5,251 nt of DNA, taken from Geobacteraceae bacterium (GTDB taxonomy: Bacteria; Desulfobacterota; Desulfuromonadia; Desulfuromonadales; Geopsychrobacteraceae). Positions 1 through 5,251 of the stretch are shown piece by piece. Every line of letters begins with the position of its first letter. The stretch's first letter is position 1. A model generated the notes under the pieces. The model was not told where the DNA came from and made no database searches. It was given only the letters and a program-made list of their open reading frames with translations. The stretch spans positions 1 through 5,251 of the forward strand of contig JAMOPE010000457.1 of assembly GCA_027064785.1 (NCBI GenBank), read 5' to 3'. The position numbers and the translations under genes are program-made.

Positions 1-1
1 C

Positions 2-241
2 GATACCATTGTTCTTATCGGCGGGTTCAGCGGACAATTGAACGTGGAAGACCGCTACTGGTTTGGAGCCGGTGCTGTTATGGCATCTTTCCTCTGGTTT
101 TTCGGCCTCAGTCTCGGAGCCGGGCATCTTGCTCCCGTGTTCAGAAAACCGGTTGCGTGGCGATTTCTGGATGGGTTCGTTTGTCTTGTCATGTGGGGAA
201 TTGCGTTCTCACTGCTGTTACCGGAGCTGGATCTTCTTTAA
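2..241 (+). CDS. LysE/ArgO family amino acid exporter, C-terminal part (5' truncated by window edge)
   Basis: The frame is open from base 2 and ends at TAA 239-241, giving the last 79 residues of an inner-membrane protein. Family members are about 200-210 residues long, so roughly the first 60% lies outside the window. The visible part starts DTIVLIGGFSGQL, followed by a membrane helix containing ASFLWFFGLSLGAG, a short basic loop (FRKPVAWR), and a last helix (FVCLVMWGIAFSLLLPEL). This order closely follows the C-terminal half of E. coli ArgO as I remember it (DTFVVLGSLGGQL, then SASFLWFFGL, then CVMWFIALQL). The family exports basic amino acids such as arginine or lysine by proton-driven antiport; the substrate here cannot be fixed from this fragment. 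No gene follows on the same strand for over 300 bases, so it is the last gene of its transcript. The hairpins at 289-333 lie just downstream, but they lack a good T-run. Confidence 0.9.
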   Translation, partial: DTIVLIGGFSGQLNVEDRYWFGAGAVMASFLWFFGLSLGAGHLAPVFRKPVAWRFLDGFVCLVMWGIAFSLLLPELDLL

Positions 242-279
242 GCAAGTTTTCCCCAGTTGCGACATACCCCCGGCTTCAG

Positions 280-342
280 AATAAACCACCATGCACTGAA
301 AGTGCATGGGTTTGAGTCGGGACTGAAAGTCCCCAATAAACC
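280..342. repeat. Two tandem small hairpins flanked by an 8-bp direct repeat
   Basis: Hairpin one has a perfect 8-bp stem, CCATGCAC (289-296) with GTGCATGG (302-309), around a TGAAA loop. Hairpin two has a perfect 6-bp stem, GGGACT (319-324) with AGTCCC (328-333), around GAA. The direct repeat AATAAACC occurs at 280-287 and 335-342, bracketing the pair. Both hairpins share the form NNACT-gaa-AGTNN with those at 485-498 and 2617-2631, so they belong to one dispersed family. They could reduce read-through from the exporter gene, but neither is followed by the T-run expected of an intrinsic terminator. No coding sequence is credible here. Confidence 0.75.
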
Positions 343-350
343 AAATCTTT

Positions 351-458
351 CCCTCTCCCTCGGGGAGAGGGTGGCGCAAAGCGTCGGGTGAGGGGATATC
401 CCGGCAACAACTGCCCCCTCATCCACCCTATCGGGCACCTTCTCCCCAATGGAGAAGG
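351..458. repeat. Head-to-head pair of REP-like elements (BIME-like)
   Basis: Element one (351-395) begins with a perfect 9-bp hairpin, CCCTCTCCC (351-359) and GGGAGAGGG (363-371), followed by TGGCGCAAAGCGTCGGGTGAGGGG. Element two (414-458) is the same design on the other strand: its hairpin is CCTTCTCC (438-445) and GGAGAAGG (451-458), and its reverse complement reads through GGTGCCCGATAGGGTGG to GATGAGGGGG. The two point in opposite directions around an 18-base spacer. GGGAGAGGG-type hairpins followed by GGGTGAGGG are a widespread intergenic REP style in proteobacteria, often tied to RAYT (REP-associated tyrosine transposase) genes; none is in this window. Open frames across this stretch are artefacts of the repeat. 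Confidence 0.8.
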
Positions 459-474
459 AAACAATGAGTAGCAA

Positions 475-544
475 CTGAAAGTCTTGGACTAAAGTCCATG
501 GTTTTCACCAGCGTGATGGGACAATAAATCAGCCATTGACAGGT
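475..544 (-). repeat. Left copy of an imperfect inverted repeat bounding the accessory genes
   Basis: Read on the minus strand, this block matches 2575-2637 on the plus strand. Shared blocks, in minus-strand order, are ACCTGTC (538-544), ATTTATTGT then CCATCACGCT (within 510-529), AAAAC, a hairpin, and AAGACTTT (477-484). The hairpin is TGGACT (485-490) with AGTCCA (493-498) and a 2-base loop; in the other copy the stem is TGCACT/AGTGCA, a compensated change. The hairpin lies toward the outside of the bounded segment and the ACCTGTC end toward the inside, as in terminal inverted repeats. The inner end overlaps the -35 hexamer of the toxin-antitoxin promoter. It may be an end of a non-autonomous mobile unit, or simply one of two solitary intergenic repeats. 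Confidence 0.7.
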
Positions 545-564
545 CATTTAAGTGGTGCTAAAAA
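536..564 (+). promoter_or_regulatory. Sigma70-type promoter of the toxin-antitoxin operon
   Basis: A consensus -35 hexamer TTGACA (536-541) is followed by a 17-base spacer and an extended -10, TGC then TAAAAA (556-564; 4 of 6 to TATAAT). Transcription would start near 571, just ahead of the ribosome site GGAGG at 575-579. ACAGGT occurs at 539-544 and again at 564-569, overlapping the -35 and trailing the -10. This 25-base-spaced direct repeat is a possible site for the autorepression expected of Phd/YefM antitoxins, but that is inference from position only. Confidence 0.6.
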
Positions 565-584
565 CAGGTAAATTGGAGGTTGCT

Positions 585-851
585 ATGAACGTGAAATTTT
601 CAGAAGATATTATCCCCCTGACAGACATCAAGATAAATCCCGGCAGGGTTGTGCGCCAGACCTGTGAATCTCATCGCCCCATCCTTTTGACCAGCCGTGG
701 ACGTGGTGTTGCGATTGTTCAATCGCTTGAAGATTACGAACAAGCTGAAGAAGAAAAAAACTTTATGCGAGCAGTTGTCGAAGGGTTGGCAGATGTTGAC
801 AATAGTCGTATTTCCGAAATGTCTGCTGTCACAGAACGCTTGAAACTCTAA
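585..851 (+). CDS. Type II antitoxin, Phd/YefM family
   Basis: This 88-residue protein has the Phd/YefM fold signature: IIPLTDIKINPGRVVRQ (about 9-25), then RPILLTSRGRGVAIV (31-45) and SLEDYEQAEEEKNFMRAV (47-64). The N-terminal domain dimerises and binds the operon promoter. The acidic helical C-terminal part is the segment that wraps and neutralises the partner toxin in this family. I chose ATG 585 because GGAGG (575-579) sits 5 bases upstream. An in-frame GTG at 552 would add 11 residues but lies upstream of the predicted transcription start, inside the promoter, so it is unlikely. The stop is TAA 849-851, 11 bases before the toxin start, the usual antitoxin-first order. Length is typical for the family. 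Family identity is strong; exact regulation is inferred. Confidence 0.92.
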   Translation: MNVKFSEDIIPLTDIKINPGRVVRQTCESHRPILLTSRGRGVAIVQSLEDYEQAEEEKNFMRAVVEGLADVDNSRISEMSAVTERLKL

Positions 852-862
852 GAGGGCCGCCG

Positions 863-1159
863 GTGAAAACCCTGCCAGTCATATTTGCCGAGTCGGCAAT
901 TCTCGATTTAGAAGAAATCCGTGATTATTATCGGGAACAACAAGTTCCCGAAGTTGGGGAGCGGTTTCTGCGTGAGATTATGGCTCTGATCGAACAGTTG
1001 TCGATGTATCCAGATCGAGGACGAATTGTTCCTGAATTTAATCAGCCTGCCATCAGAGGACTGATCCATCCCCCTTTCCGTATTATCTACCGTCGTACAA
1101 CCAAACAAATTGCTATTGTTCGTGCTTGGCGAAGTGAACGGTTGATAAAGATTCCCTAG
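863..1159 (+). CDS. Type II toxin, RelE/ParE superfamily (ParE-like)
   Basis: This 98-residue small basic protein shows the RelE/ParE pattern: an N-terminal strand and helix with FAESAILDLEEIRDYYRE (8-25), a second helix VGERFLREIMALIEQL (31-46), the family turn YPDRGRIVPEF (49-59), then IRGLIHPPFRIIYRR (64-78) and the closing strand IAIVRAWRSER (83-93). ParE toxins poison DNA gyrase, whereas RelE toxins cut mRNA on ribosomes. The tail lacks an obvious RelE-type catalytic tyrosine after the last arginines, which favours ParE-like, but the target cannot be settled from sequence. The start is GTG 863 with AGAGGG (851-856) 6 bases upstream; the stop is TAG 1157-1159. It is co-transcribed with the antitoxin at 585-851. 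It looks full length and intact, so the antitoxin must be functional or the toxin silent. Confidence 0.92.
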   Translation: MKTLPVIFAESAILDLEEIRDYYREQQVPEVGERFLREIMALIEQLSMYPDRGRIVPEFNQPAIRGLIHPPFRIIYRRTTKQIAIVRAWRSERLIKIP

Positions 1160-1237
1160 ATTGATGTTTAAAGCACTAAAGCAACAACGTCCCCGTTGGA
1201 TTTCGGAGTGTGCCTTTGAGACACAACTAAAAAACGA

Positions 1238-2479
1238 TTACCGGATAAACTCCACCCTGTTGCGGCCATTCGCTTTTGCCACATAAAGAGCATCGTCCGC
1301 CCGTTTGATGAATGATTCTGCATCATCTCCGATTATAAATTCTGTAAGCCCAAAACTCACCGTCACCCGACCCACTTTGGGAAAGTCATACTCTGCAATA
1401 CTTCTTCTCAGGCGCTCTGCCAAATCAACTGCAGGCTTACTGGGTGTCTGAGGTAAGAGAATAATAAACTCTTCTCCCCCCCAGCGGGACAACAAATCAT
1501 CCTGCCGAATATTCGTAAATACGATTTTAACAAGTAATTTCAAAATCTTATCACCAGTGCCATGTCCATACGTATCATTGATCTTCTTAAAAAAATCTAC
1601 ATCACAAATCATGAGAGACAATGGTTCGTGATAGCGCTTAGCCCGGAAAATATTTTTTCTTAACAGGTTAAGAAAAGCTCTTCTGTTATATGCTCCTGTT
1701 AGCTCATCAGTGGTCGCAAGAAGTTTTAATTTGTGCTCATGCTTTCTTATTCTTTGATAAACCTGATTTGATATCTTGTAAAATACCACCACCACAAGCA
1801 AAGAAAATATAAACAATAAGGCCAGCGATAAATAAATTGTTTTTCTTATATGATTTTCAAGCTCTAATTCTTTTTTTTCAATTTCTTTCTTTACTTCGTC
1901 TAAATATACACTGCTTGTAATAATCCATTGTAAAGGCTCATAAAGATAGAAGTATGTTAATTTTTTATTGATTGTTTTTTGTTTAGCTTTTTCATGCTTA
2001 TAAATGGCATAAGAATAACCGTTATTTTGGATATCCTTAATAACCTTCTCTAAAAAATGTTTATTATCTTTATCTACCTTATTGCTTGAAATTAATTTTC
2101 CGACAGCAAGTGGCCTGCTATTGTAAAATATAACTTTGGCAAAATCATCACCACCCGAAGGCTTGATAAGCTTCAAAATAAACATATATGGGGACGTTGT
2201 CATGTCAATATTATTAACTCTATCTAGTGCTTTTTTCTCAATCTCACTAAGAGAACTTTTATATTTTGTTGCATAATCAAGAAAGTTAACAATTCGATCT
2301 ACATCATTTTTTATTTTTTCATACTGCCTTTCATTATATTCTTTTACCAGGTTATTGATGTTTACATCATGATAGTTCTGCAGAATTCTAATATAGTAAA
2401 AGCTACTAAGGAAGATGACCGCAACGATGAAGGCAAGGGGAGTAAAAACAATTTTTTTTCTTAAAGATTCGGATTCCAT
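1238..2479 (-). CDS. Membrane-bound diguanylate cyclase with periplasmic Cache-like sensor and GGDEF domain
   Basis: This 413-residue protein makes c-di-GMP from two GTP. The order is: membrane helix 10-31; periplasmic sensor about 32-213 with Cache-like features (SPYMFILKL near 96, a late LQWIITSSVYLDEVKKEI near 183-200, and a charged helix); membrane helix 214-235; linker; and a GGDEF domain at about 255-413. The catalytic signature is complete: DELTGAYNRR (258-267), DVDFFKKINDTYGH (293-306), GGEEF (334-338), and an inhibitory I-site RQDD (325-328) exactly five residues upstream, so an active, product-inhibited enzyme is expected. ATG 2479 was chosen because AGGAAG lies 6 bases upstream; a GTG at 2524 would add 15 residues without a clear ribosome site. 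The sensor half is much richer in A+T than the catalytic half and than ileS, and has two runs of eight A on the coding strand (2452-2459, 1871-1878). The gene converges on the toxin gene and has no same-strand partner here. The ligand is unknown. Confidence 0.93.
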   Translation of the reverse strand: MESESLRKKIVFTPLAFIVAVIFLSSFYYIRILQNYHDVNINNLVKEYNERQYEKIKNDVDRIVNFLDYATKYKSSLSEIEKKALDRVNNIDMTTSPYMFILKLIKPSGGDDFAKVIFYNSRPLAVGKLISSNKVDKDNKHFLEKVIKDIQNNGYSYAIYKHEKAKQKTINKKLTYFYLYEPLQWIITSSVYLDEVKKEIEKKELELENHIRKTIYLSLALLFIFSLLVVVVFYKISNQVYQRIRKHEHKLKLLATTDELTGAYNRRAFLNLLRKNIFRAKRYHEPLSLMICDVDFFKKINDTYGHGTGDKILKLLVKIVFTNIRQDDLLSRWGGEEFIILLPQTPSKPAVDLAERLRRSIAEYDFPKVGRVTVSFGLTEFIIGDDAESFIKRADDALYVAKANGRNRVEFIR

Positions 2480-2485
2480 GTTTAT

Positions 2486-2491
2486 CTTCCT
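2486..2491 (-). promoter_or_regulatory. Ribosome binding site deciding the diguanylate cyclase start
   Basis: On the minus strand AGGAAG lies 6 bases before ATG 2479. No comparable site precedes the longer in-frame GTG at 2524, so the shorter protein is preferred. A weak promoter candidate farther upstream (TTGGTC, 17 bases, TCTATT on the minus strand) matches consensus poorly and is not annotated separately. Confidence 0.55.
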
Positions 2492-2574
2492 AGATTCAAG
2501 CGTTTCCCGGCAAATAGAGTCCACACAGAAAGGCTGACCAATAACAGAATAATGATATCTTTCTAGGTATCTTT

Positions 2575-2637
2575 ACCTGTCCTTATTTATTGTTCCATCA
2601 CGCTAATCTAAAACTATGCACTTTTAGTGCAAGACTT
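2575..2637 (+). repeat. Right copy of the imperfect inverted repeat
   Basis: This is the inverted partner of 475-544. It reads ACCTGTC (2575-2581), ATTTATTGT (2585-2593), CCATCACGCT (2595-2604), AAAAC, then a hairpin TGCACT (2617-2622)/AGTGCA (2626-2631) with a TTT loop, and AAGACTTT. An 18-base stretch, TTATTGTTCCATCACGCT, differs from the other copy at one base. A few indels separate the blocks. It lies upstream of the cyclase start with its hairpin on the outer side, mirroring the left copy. No terminal target duplication is obvious. Confidence 0.7.
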
Positions 2638-2644
2638 TGAACAA

Positions 2645-2661
2645 ATTCCGGGGACATAATA
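2645..2661 (+). repeat. Short fragment of the GGGGACA palindrome family
   Basis: ATTCCGGGGACATAATA resembles the left arm and loop of the palindrome at 2964-3005 (ATTCCGAGGACACATAACA). No matching right arm follows; only a weak TCCCC at 2692-2696 is present. It is probably a decayed or truncated copy. Confidence 0.4.
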
Positions 2662-2913
2662 CCCTTTTCTACCATATACACATTTCAATTCATCCCCTGA
2701 GAAATTAAGCTGCAAATTTAGAATTCATTTTCAACCTACAGCGTTAATTCATATTGTTTTACATAACCCTTATTAAGGTGCCCTCTAGTTAGACTATCGA
2801 TGAAAACTCGACCTGTCAAACGGAGTGCTGTGTTATTGAGGCGATCAACTCTTTGTAAAGCAGAGGAGAAACCTTCTTAATCTGCTGATTTTATTAAATT
2901 ATGCTGCAAATAA
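2662..2913. other. Intergenic stretch with no recognised gene
   Basis: This is A+T-rich sequence without a credible coding region on either strand. A 26-codon frame at 2800-2880 (+) has no ribosome site and no recognisable product. I looked for tRNA, riboswitch (including c-di-GMP types) and T-box features ahead of ileS and found none I could support. A weak imperfect hairpin near 2861-2886 followed by TGATTTT is the only structure; no gene on that strand would need it. Confidence 0.5.
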
Positions 2914-2958
2914 ATATAATATGGGGACACGTAACAGGTCCATGTCCCCATATTATAT
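2914..2958. repeat. Perfect 16-bp palindrome with 13-base loop (first of a tandem pair)
   Basis: The arm ATATAATATGGGGACA (2914-2929) pairs without mismatch with 2943-2958 around the loop CGTAACAGGTCCA. It forms a strong hairpin in RNA or a cruciform in DNA. It lies about 170 bases upstream of ileS and has no T-run, so it is not a standard terminator. The GGGGACA core and AACA-bearing loop recur in the neighbour at 2964-3005. It resembles palindromic ends or REP-type elements handled by IS200/RAYT-type single-strand transposases; that is recall, not a search. Confidence 0.85.
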
Positions 2959-2963
2959 CCCCC

Positions 2964-3005
2964 GTATTCCGAGGACACATAACACAGTACATGCCCCCGG
3001 AATAC
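2964..3005. repeat. 14-bp palindrome (12 of 14 paired) with 14-base loop (second of the pair)
   Basis: The arm GTATTCCGAGGACA (2964-2977) pairs with TGCCCCCGGAATAC (2992-3005) with two A/C mismatches, around CATAACACAGTACA. It shares the inner core and loop plan of the palindrome five bases upstream, but its outer stem is a different sequence that still pairs, so the two are diverged members of one family and not a simple duplication. Confidence 0.8.
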
Positions 3006-3128
3006 TGCTTCCAGTGAAACAAAAGCCCATTTCCCCTGAATCGGGTTGAATTTAAAGGCTTTATTTGCTAGCTTGCGGGTTTGATTTTGCAACAGAAACC
3101 CATCCAATCCCTGCGGAGACGAATGAGC

Positions 3129-5251
3129 ATGGACTATAAAGATACCTTGAATTTACCCGAGACCGATTTCCCGATGCGGGCCAACCTGCCGAACCGTGAA
3201 CCGGAGATGCTGAAACACTGGGATAAGATCGGCCTGAACGATCAGCTGGAAGTTGCCAATCAGGGCAAAGAGAGCTTCATCCTCCACGATGGCCCTCCCT
3301 ACGCCAACGGCCACCTTCACATGGGGCACGCACTGAACAAAATCCTCAAGGATATCATCATCAAAAGCAAGCGGATGGAAGGGTTCTTCACCCCTTACGT
3401 TCCCGGCTGGGATTGCCACGGACTGCCGATTGAGCTGATGGTCGACAAAAAGCTCGGCAAGAAAAAACGTGAAATGAGCAAAGCCGACTTCCGTCGCCAA
3501 TGCCGTGAGTACGCTAAAACCTGGGTAAAGACCCAAAGTGAAGAGTTTCAACGGCTGGGAATTTTCGGTAATTGGGAAGATCCCTACCTGACGATGACCC
3601 CCCATTACGAAGCAACCACCGCCCGTGAGCTGGCCCGACTGGCCGAGCGTGGTTCACTGTTCAAAGGGAAAAAGCCGATTCACTGGTGTTCTTCGTGTGT
3701 CACCGCCCTGGCTGAAGCCGAAGTTGAGTATGCCGATCACACGTCACCTTCGATCTTCGTCAAGTTCCTCTATGTTGATGAACTCCCTGCCGAGCTGGCT
3801 GAACTGAAGGAAAAACCGTTAAGTTTCGTCATCTGGACCACCACTCCATGGACGATTCCCGCCAATCTGGGGATCTGTCTCAACCCTGAACTCGACTACG
3901 TTGTTGTTGAGAGTGACGGAGAGTATCTGGTGTTGGCCGAAGGGTTGGCAGAGCAGGTGATGAAAACCCTCGGCAGAGAAGATTATTCGGTTGCTGCAAC
4001 CTTTAAAGCTGAAATTTTTGAGAAGAAAAACTGCAAGCACCCCTTCTACGAGCGCAACTCACTGCTGATGCTGGGCGATCACGTCACTCTGGAAGCGGGA
4101 ACCGGCTGTGTTCACACTGCTCCCGGCCATGGTCAGGATGACTACGTTGTCGGTCTCAGATATGGGCTGGAGGTCTATAACCCCGTTGACGATTACGGCC
4201 GCTACCGCGAAGACCTTGAACTGTTCGGCAAAATGAAGCTGAAGGATGCCAACCCAGCGGTCAATGAAAAATTGGCCGAAGTGGGAGCACTGCTCTATCA
4301 AAGTGAGGTTGAACACAGCTACCCCCACTGCTGGCGGTGTAAAAAACCGATCATCTTCCGTGCGACTGAGCAATGGTTTATCGGTATGGAAGAAAACGGC
4401 CTGCGGAAAAAAGCCCTTGCCGAGATTGAGAAGGTCGAGTGGATTCCCAGCTGGGGTCGCAACCGGATTTACAATATGGTTGAAGGACGTCCCGACTGGT
4501 GTATCAGCCGCCAGCGCAGCTGGGGTGTCCCCATCACCATCGTCTACTGTGAAAAATGTGGCGAAGCTCTCAATGACGGCCAGATCATGCACTACATCGC
4601 TGATCAATTTGAAGCGACTGGCAGTGATATCTGGTTTGAGAAGGAGGCCGCCGAGTTACTGCCACCGGGAACCTGCTGCCCCGCCTGTGGGCACGACAAA
4701 TTTACCAAAGAATCGGACATTCTTGACGTCTGGTTCGATTCGGGTGTTTCCCACGCTGCTGTCTGCGAACATCGTGACGAGCTGCAAAGCCCGGCTGATA
4801 TGTATCTGGAAGGGTCCGATCAGCATCGCGGCTGGTTCCATTCCAGTCTGCTCGAATCGGTCGGAACCCGCGATCGTGCTCCGTACAAATCGGTTCTGAC
4901 CCACGGTTTTGTCCTCGATAAAGATGGCCGTCCGATGTCGAAATCTGTCGGCAACGTCATCGCCCCCGACGAGATCATCAAAAAATATGGTGCCGAAGTT
5001 CTGCGCCTGTGGGTTGCCGCAACCGACTACCGCGACGATATCCGCCTCGGACAGGAAACGCTGCAACGCCTTTCCGATACCTATCGACGGATTCGTAATA
5101 CCTCGCGCTATCTTCTCGGCAATCTCAATGGCTTTAACCCGGCAACCGACCTGGTTGGCGACGAGGAACTGCTTGAGCTTGACCGCTGGGCCTTGTCACG
5201 TTTAACCCGTTTGACGCAAAAAGTGACAAAAGCTTATGAGCTGTATGAGTT
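3129..5251 (+). CDS. ileS: Isoleucyl-tRNA synthetase, N-terminal 707 residues (3' end outside window)
   Basis: This cytoplasmic enzyme charges tRNA-Ile with isoleucine and edits misactivated valine. The N-terminus MDYKDTLNLPETDFPMRANL matches bacterial IleS. The class I HIGH site is HMGH at 64-67; the editing (CP1) domain shows WTTTPWTIPAN from 236 and GTGCVHTAPGHGQDDY at 324-339; DQHRGWF is at 564-570; and the KMSKS loop reads PMSKS at 602-606, keeping the catalytic K605. Cysteine pairs at 401/404, 474/477 and 517/520 suggest zinc-binding knuckles, as in many non-enteric IleS. The anticodon-binding domain begins near DRWALSRL at the window end. Family length is about 930 residues, so roughly the last quarter is missing. 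GGAG at 3115-3118 is 10 bases from ATG 3129 and 4 from an in-frame ATG at 3123, which would add Met-Ser; the choice is uncertain. No T-box leader was seen. Confidence 0.97.
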   Translation, partial: MDYKDTLNLPETDFPMRANLPNREPEMLKHWDKIGLNDQLEVANQGKESFILHDGPPYANGHLHMGHALNKILKDIIIKSKRMEGFFTPYVPGWDCHGLPIELMVDKKLGKKKREMSKADFRRQCREYAKTWVKTQSEEFQRLGIFGNWEDPYLTMTPHYEATTARELARLAERGSLFKGKKPIHWCSSCVTALAEAEVEYADHTSPSIFVKFLYVDELPAELAELKEKPLSFVIWTTTPWTIPANLGICLNPELDYVVVESDGEYLVLAEGLAEQVMKTLGREDYSVAATFKAEIFEKKNCKHPFYERNSLLMLGDHVTLEAGTGCVHTAPGHGQDDYVVGLRYGLEVYNPVDDYGRYREDLELFGKMKLKDANPAVNEKLAEVGALLYQSEVEHSYPHCWRCKKPIIFRATEQWFIGMEENGLRKKALAEIEKVEWIPSWGRNRIYNMVEGRPDWCISRQRSWGVPITIVYCEKCGEALNDGQIMHYIADQFEATGSDIWFEKEAAELLPPGTCCPACGHDKFTKESDILDVWFDSGVSHAAVCEHRDELQSPADMYLEGSDQHRGWFHSSLLESVGTRDRAPYKSVLTHGFVLDKDGRPMSKSVGNVIAPDEIIKKYGAEVLRLWVAATDYRDDIRLGQETLQRLSDTYRRIRNTSRYLLGNLNGFNPATDLVGDEELLELDRWALSRLTRLTQKVTKAYELYE

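Noticed and set aside
238..474. Minus-strand open frames of 62-78 codons across the region after the exporter gene
   Set aside because: They run straight through the REP-like pair and hairpins, have no ribosome site, and show no protein family pattern; repeat-derived artefacts.
280..545. CRISPR array
   Set aside because: The repeated hairpins differ in sequence, spacing and orientation and have no regular spacers; no cas genes nearby.
1160..1237. Possible bidirectional terminator between the convergent toxin and cyclase genes
   Set aside because: The best stem is only 5 bp (CAACG 1185-1189 with CGTTG 1194-1198) and no T-run follows on either strand.
2565..2578. Short inverted repeat AGGTA-TCTT-TACCT upstream of the cyclase as an operator
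   Set aside because: Five-base arms arise easily by chance, and it partly overlaps the inverted repeat end; no supporting context.
2800..2880. Plus-strand 26-codon frame beginning MKTRPVKRSAVLL
   Set aside because: No Shine-Dalgarno site upstream, no recognisable family, and length expected by chance.
2877..3107. Minus-strand 76-codon open frame upstream of ileS
   Set aside because: Most of it is translation of the two palindromes (for example RGHVLCYVSSEYGG and GTWTCYVSPYY); no ribosome site and no known fold.
3006..3122. Possible T-box or promoter ahead of ileS
   Set aside because: No T-box conserved elements could be found. The best promoter candidate (TTGAAT 3046-3051 with a weak -10 near 3069) matches poorly, so I did not annotate it.
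3153..5205. Multiple open frames antisense or out of frame within ileS
   Set aside because: The plus-strand frame from 3129 carries all IleS motifs without a stop to the window end; the others are shadows.

Overview
The window looks like a chromosomal segment from a Gram-negative bacterium with mid-range GC. The isoleucyl-tRNA synthetase and the style of its intergenic repeats fit the Desulfuromonadales/Geobacterales group (former Deltaproteobacteria). That placement is an impression from protein and repeat style, not a search result. Two ordinary housekeeping genes stand at the edges: the 3' end of a LysE/ArgO-type amino acid exporter (2-241, +) and the first 707 codons of ileS (3129 to the end, +). 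Neither is complete in the window.

Between them lies accessory material. After the exporter comes a repeat cluster (280-544): two small tandem hairpins, a head-to-head pair of REP-like elements, and a longer repeat with its own hairpin. A type II toxin-antitoxin pair follows (Phd/YefM-type antitoxin 585-851 and RelE/ParE-type toxin 863-1159, both +), with a good sigma70-type promoter immediately upstream. Convergent to it is a membrane diguanylate cyclase (1238-2479, -) with a periplasmic Cache-like sensor and an intact GGEEF active site. A second, inverted copy of the repeat found at 475-544 lies at 2575-2637, so the toxin-antitoxin pair and the cyclase sit between two outward-facing copies of the same imperfect repeat, about 2.16 kb end to end. 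No transposase or recombinase is visible.

The roughly 490 bases between that right-hand repeat and ileS contain no convincing gene. They hold a short repeat fragment (2645-2661) and two adjacent long palindromes (2914-2958 and 2964-3005) of one family.

Functionally, the exporter and ileS are unrelated single genes. The toxin-antitoxin pair is a self-contained autoregulated unit, and the cyclase is probably an independent environmental c-di-GMP input. I see no proof of a new defence or signalling system. The most notable signals are the inverted-repeat frame around the accessory genes and the hairpin families with compensated stem changes.
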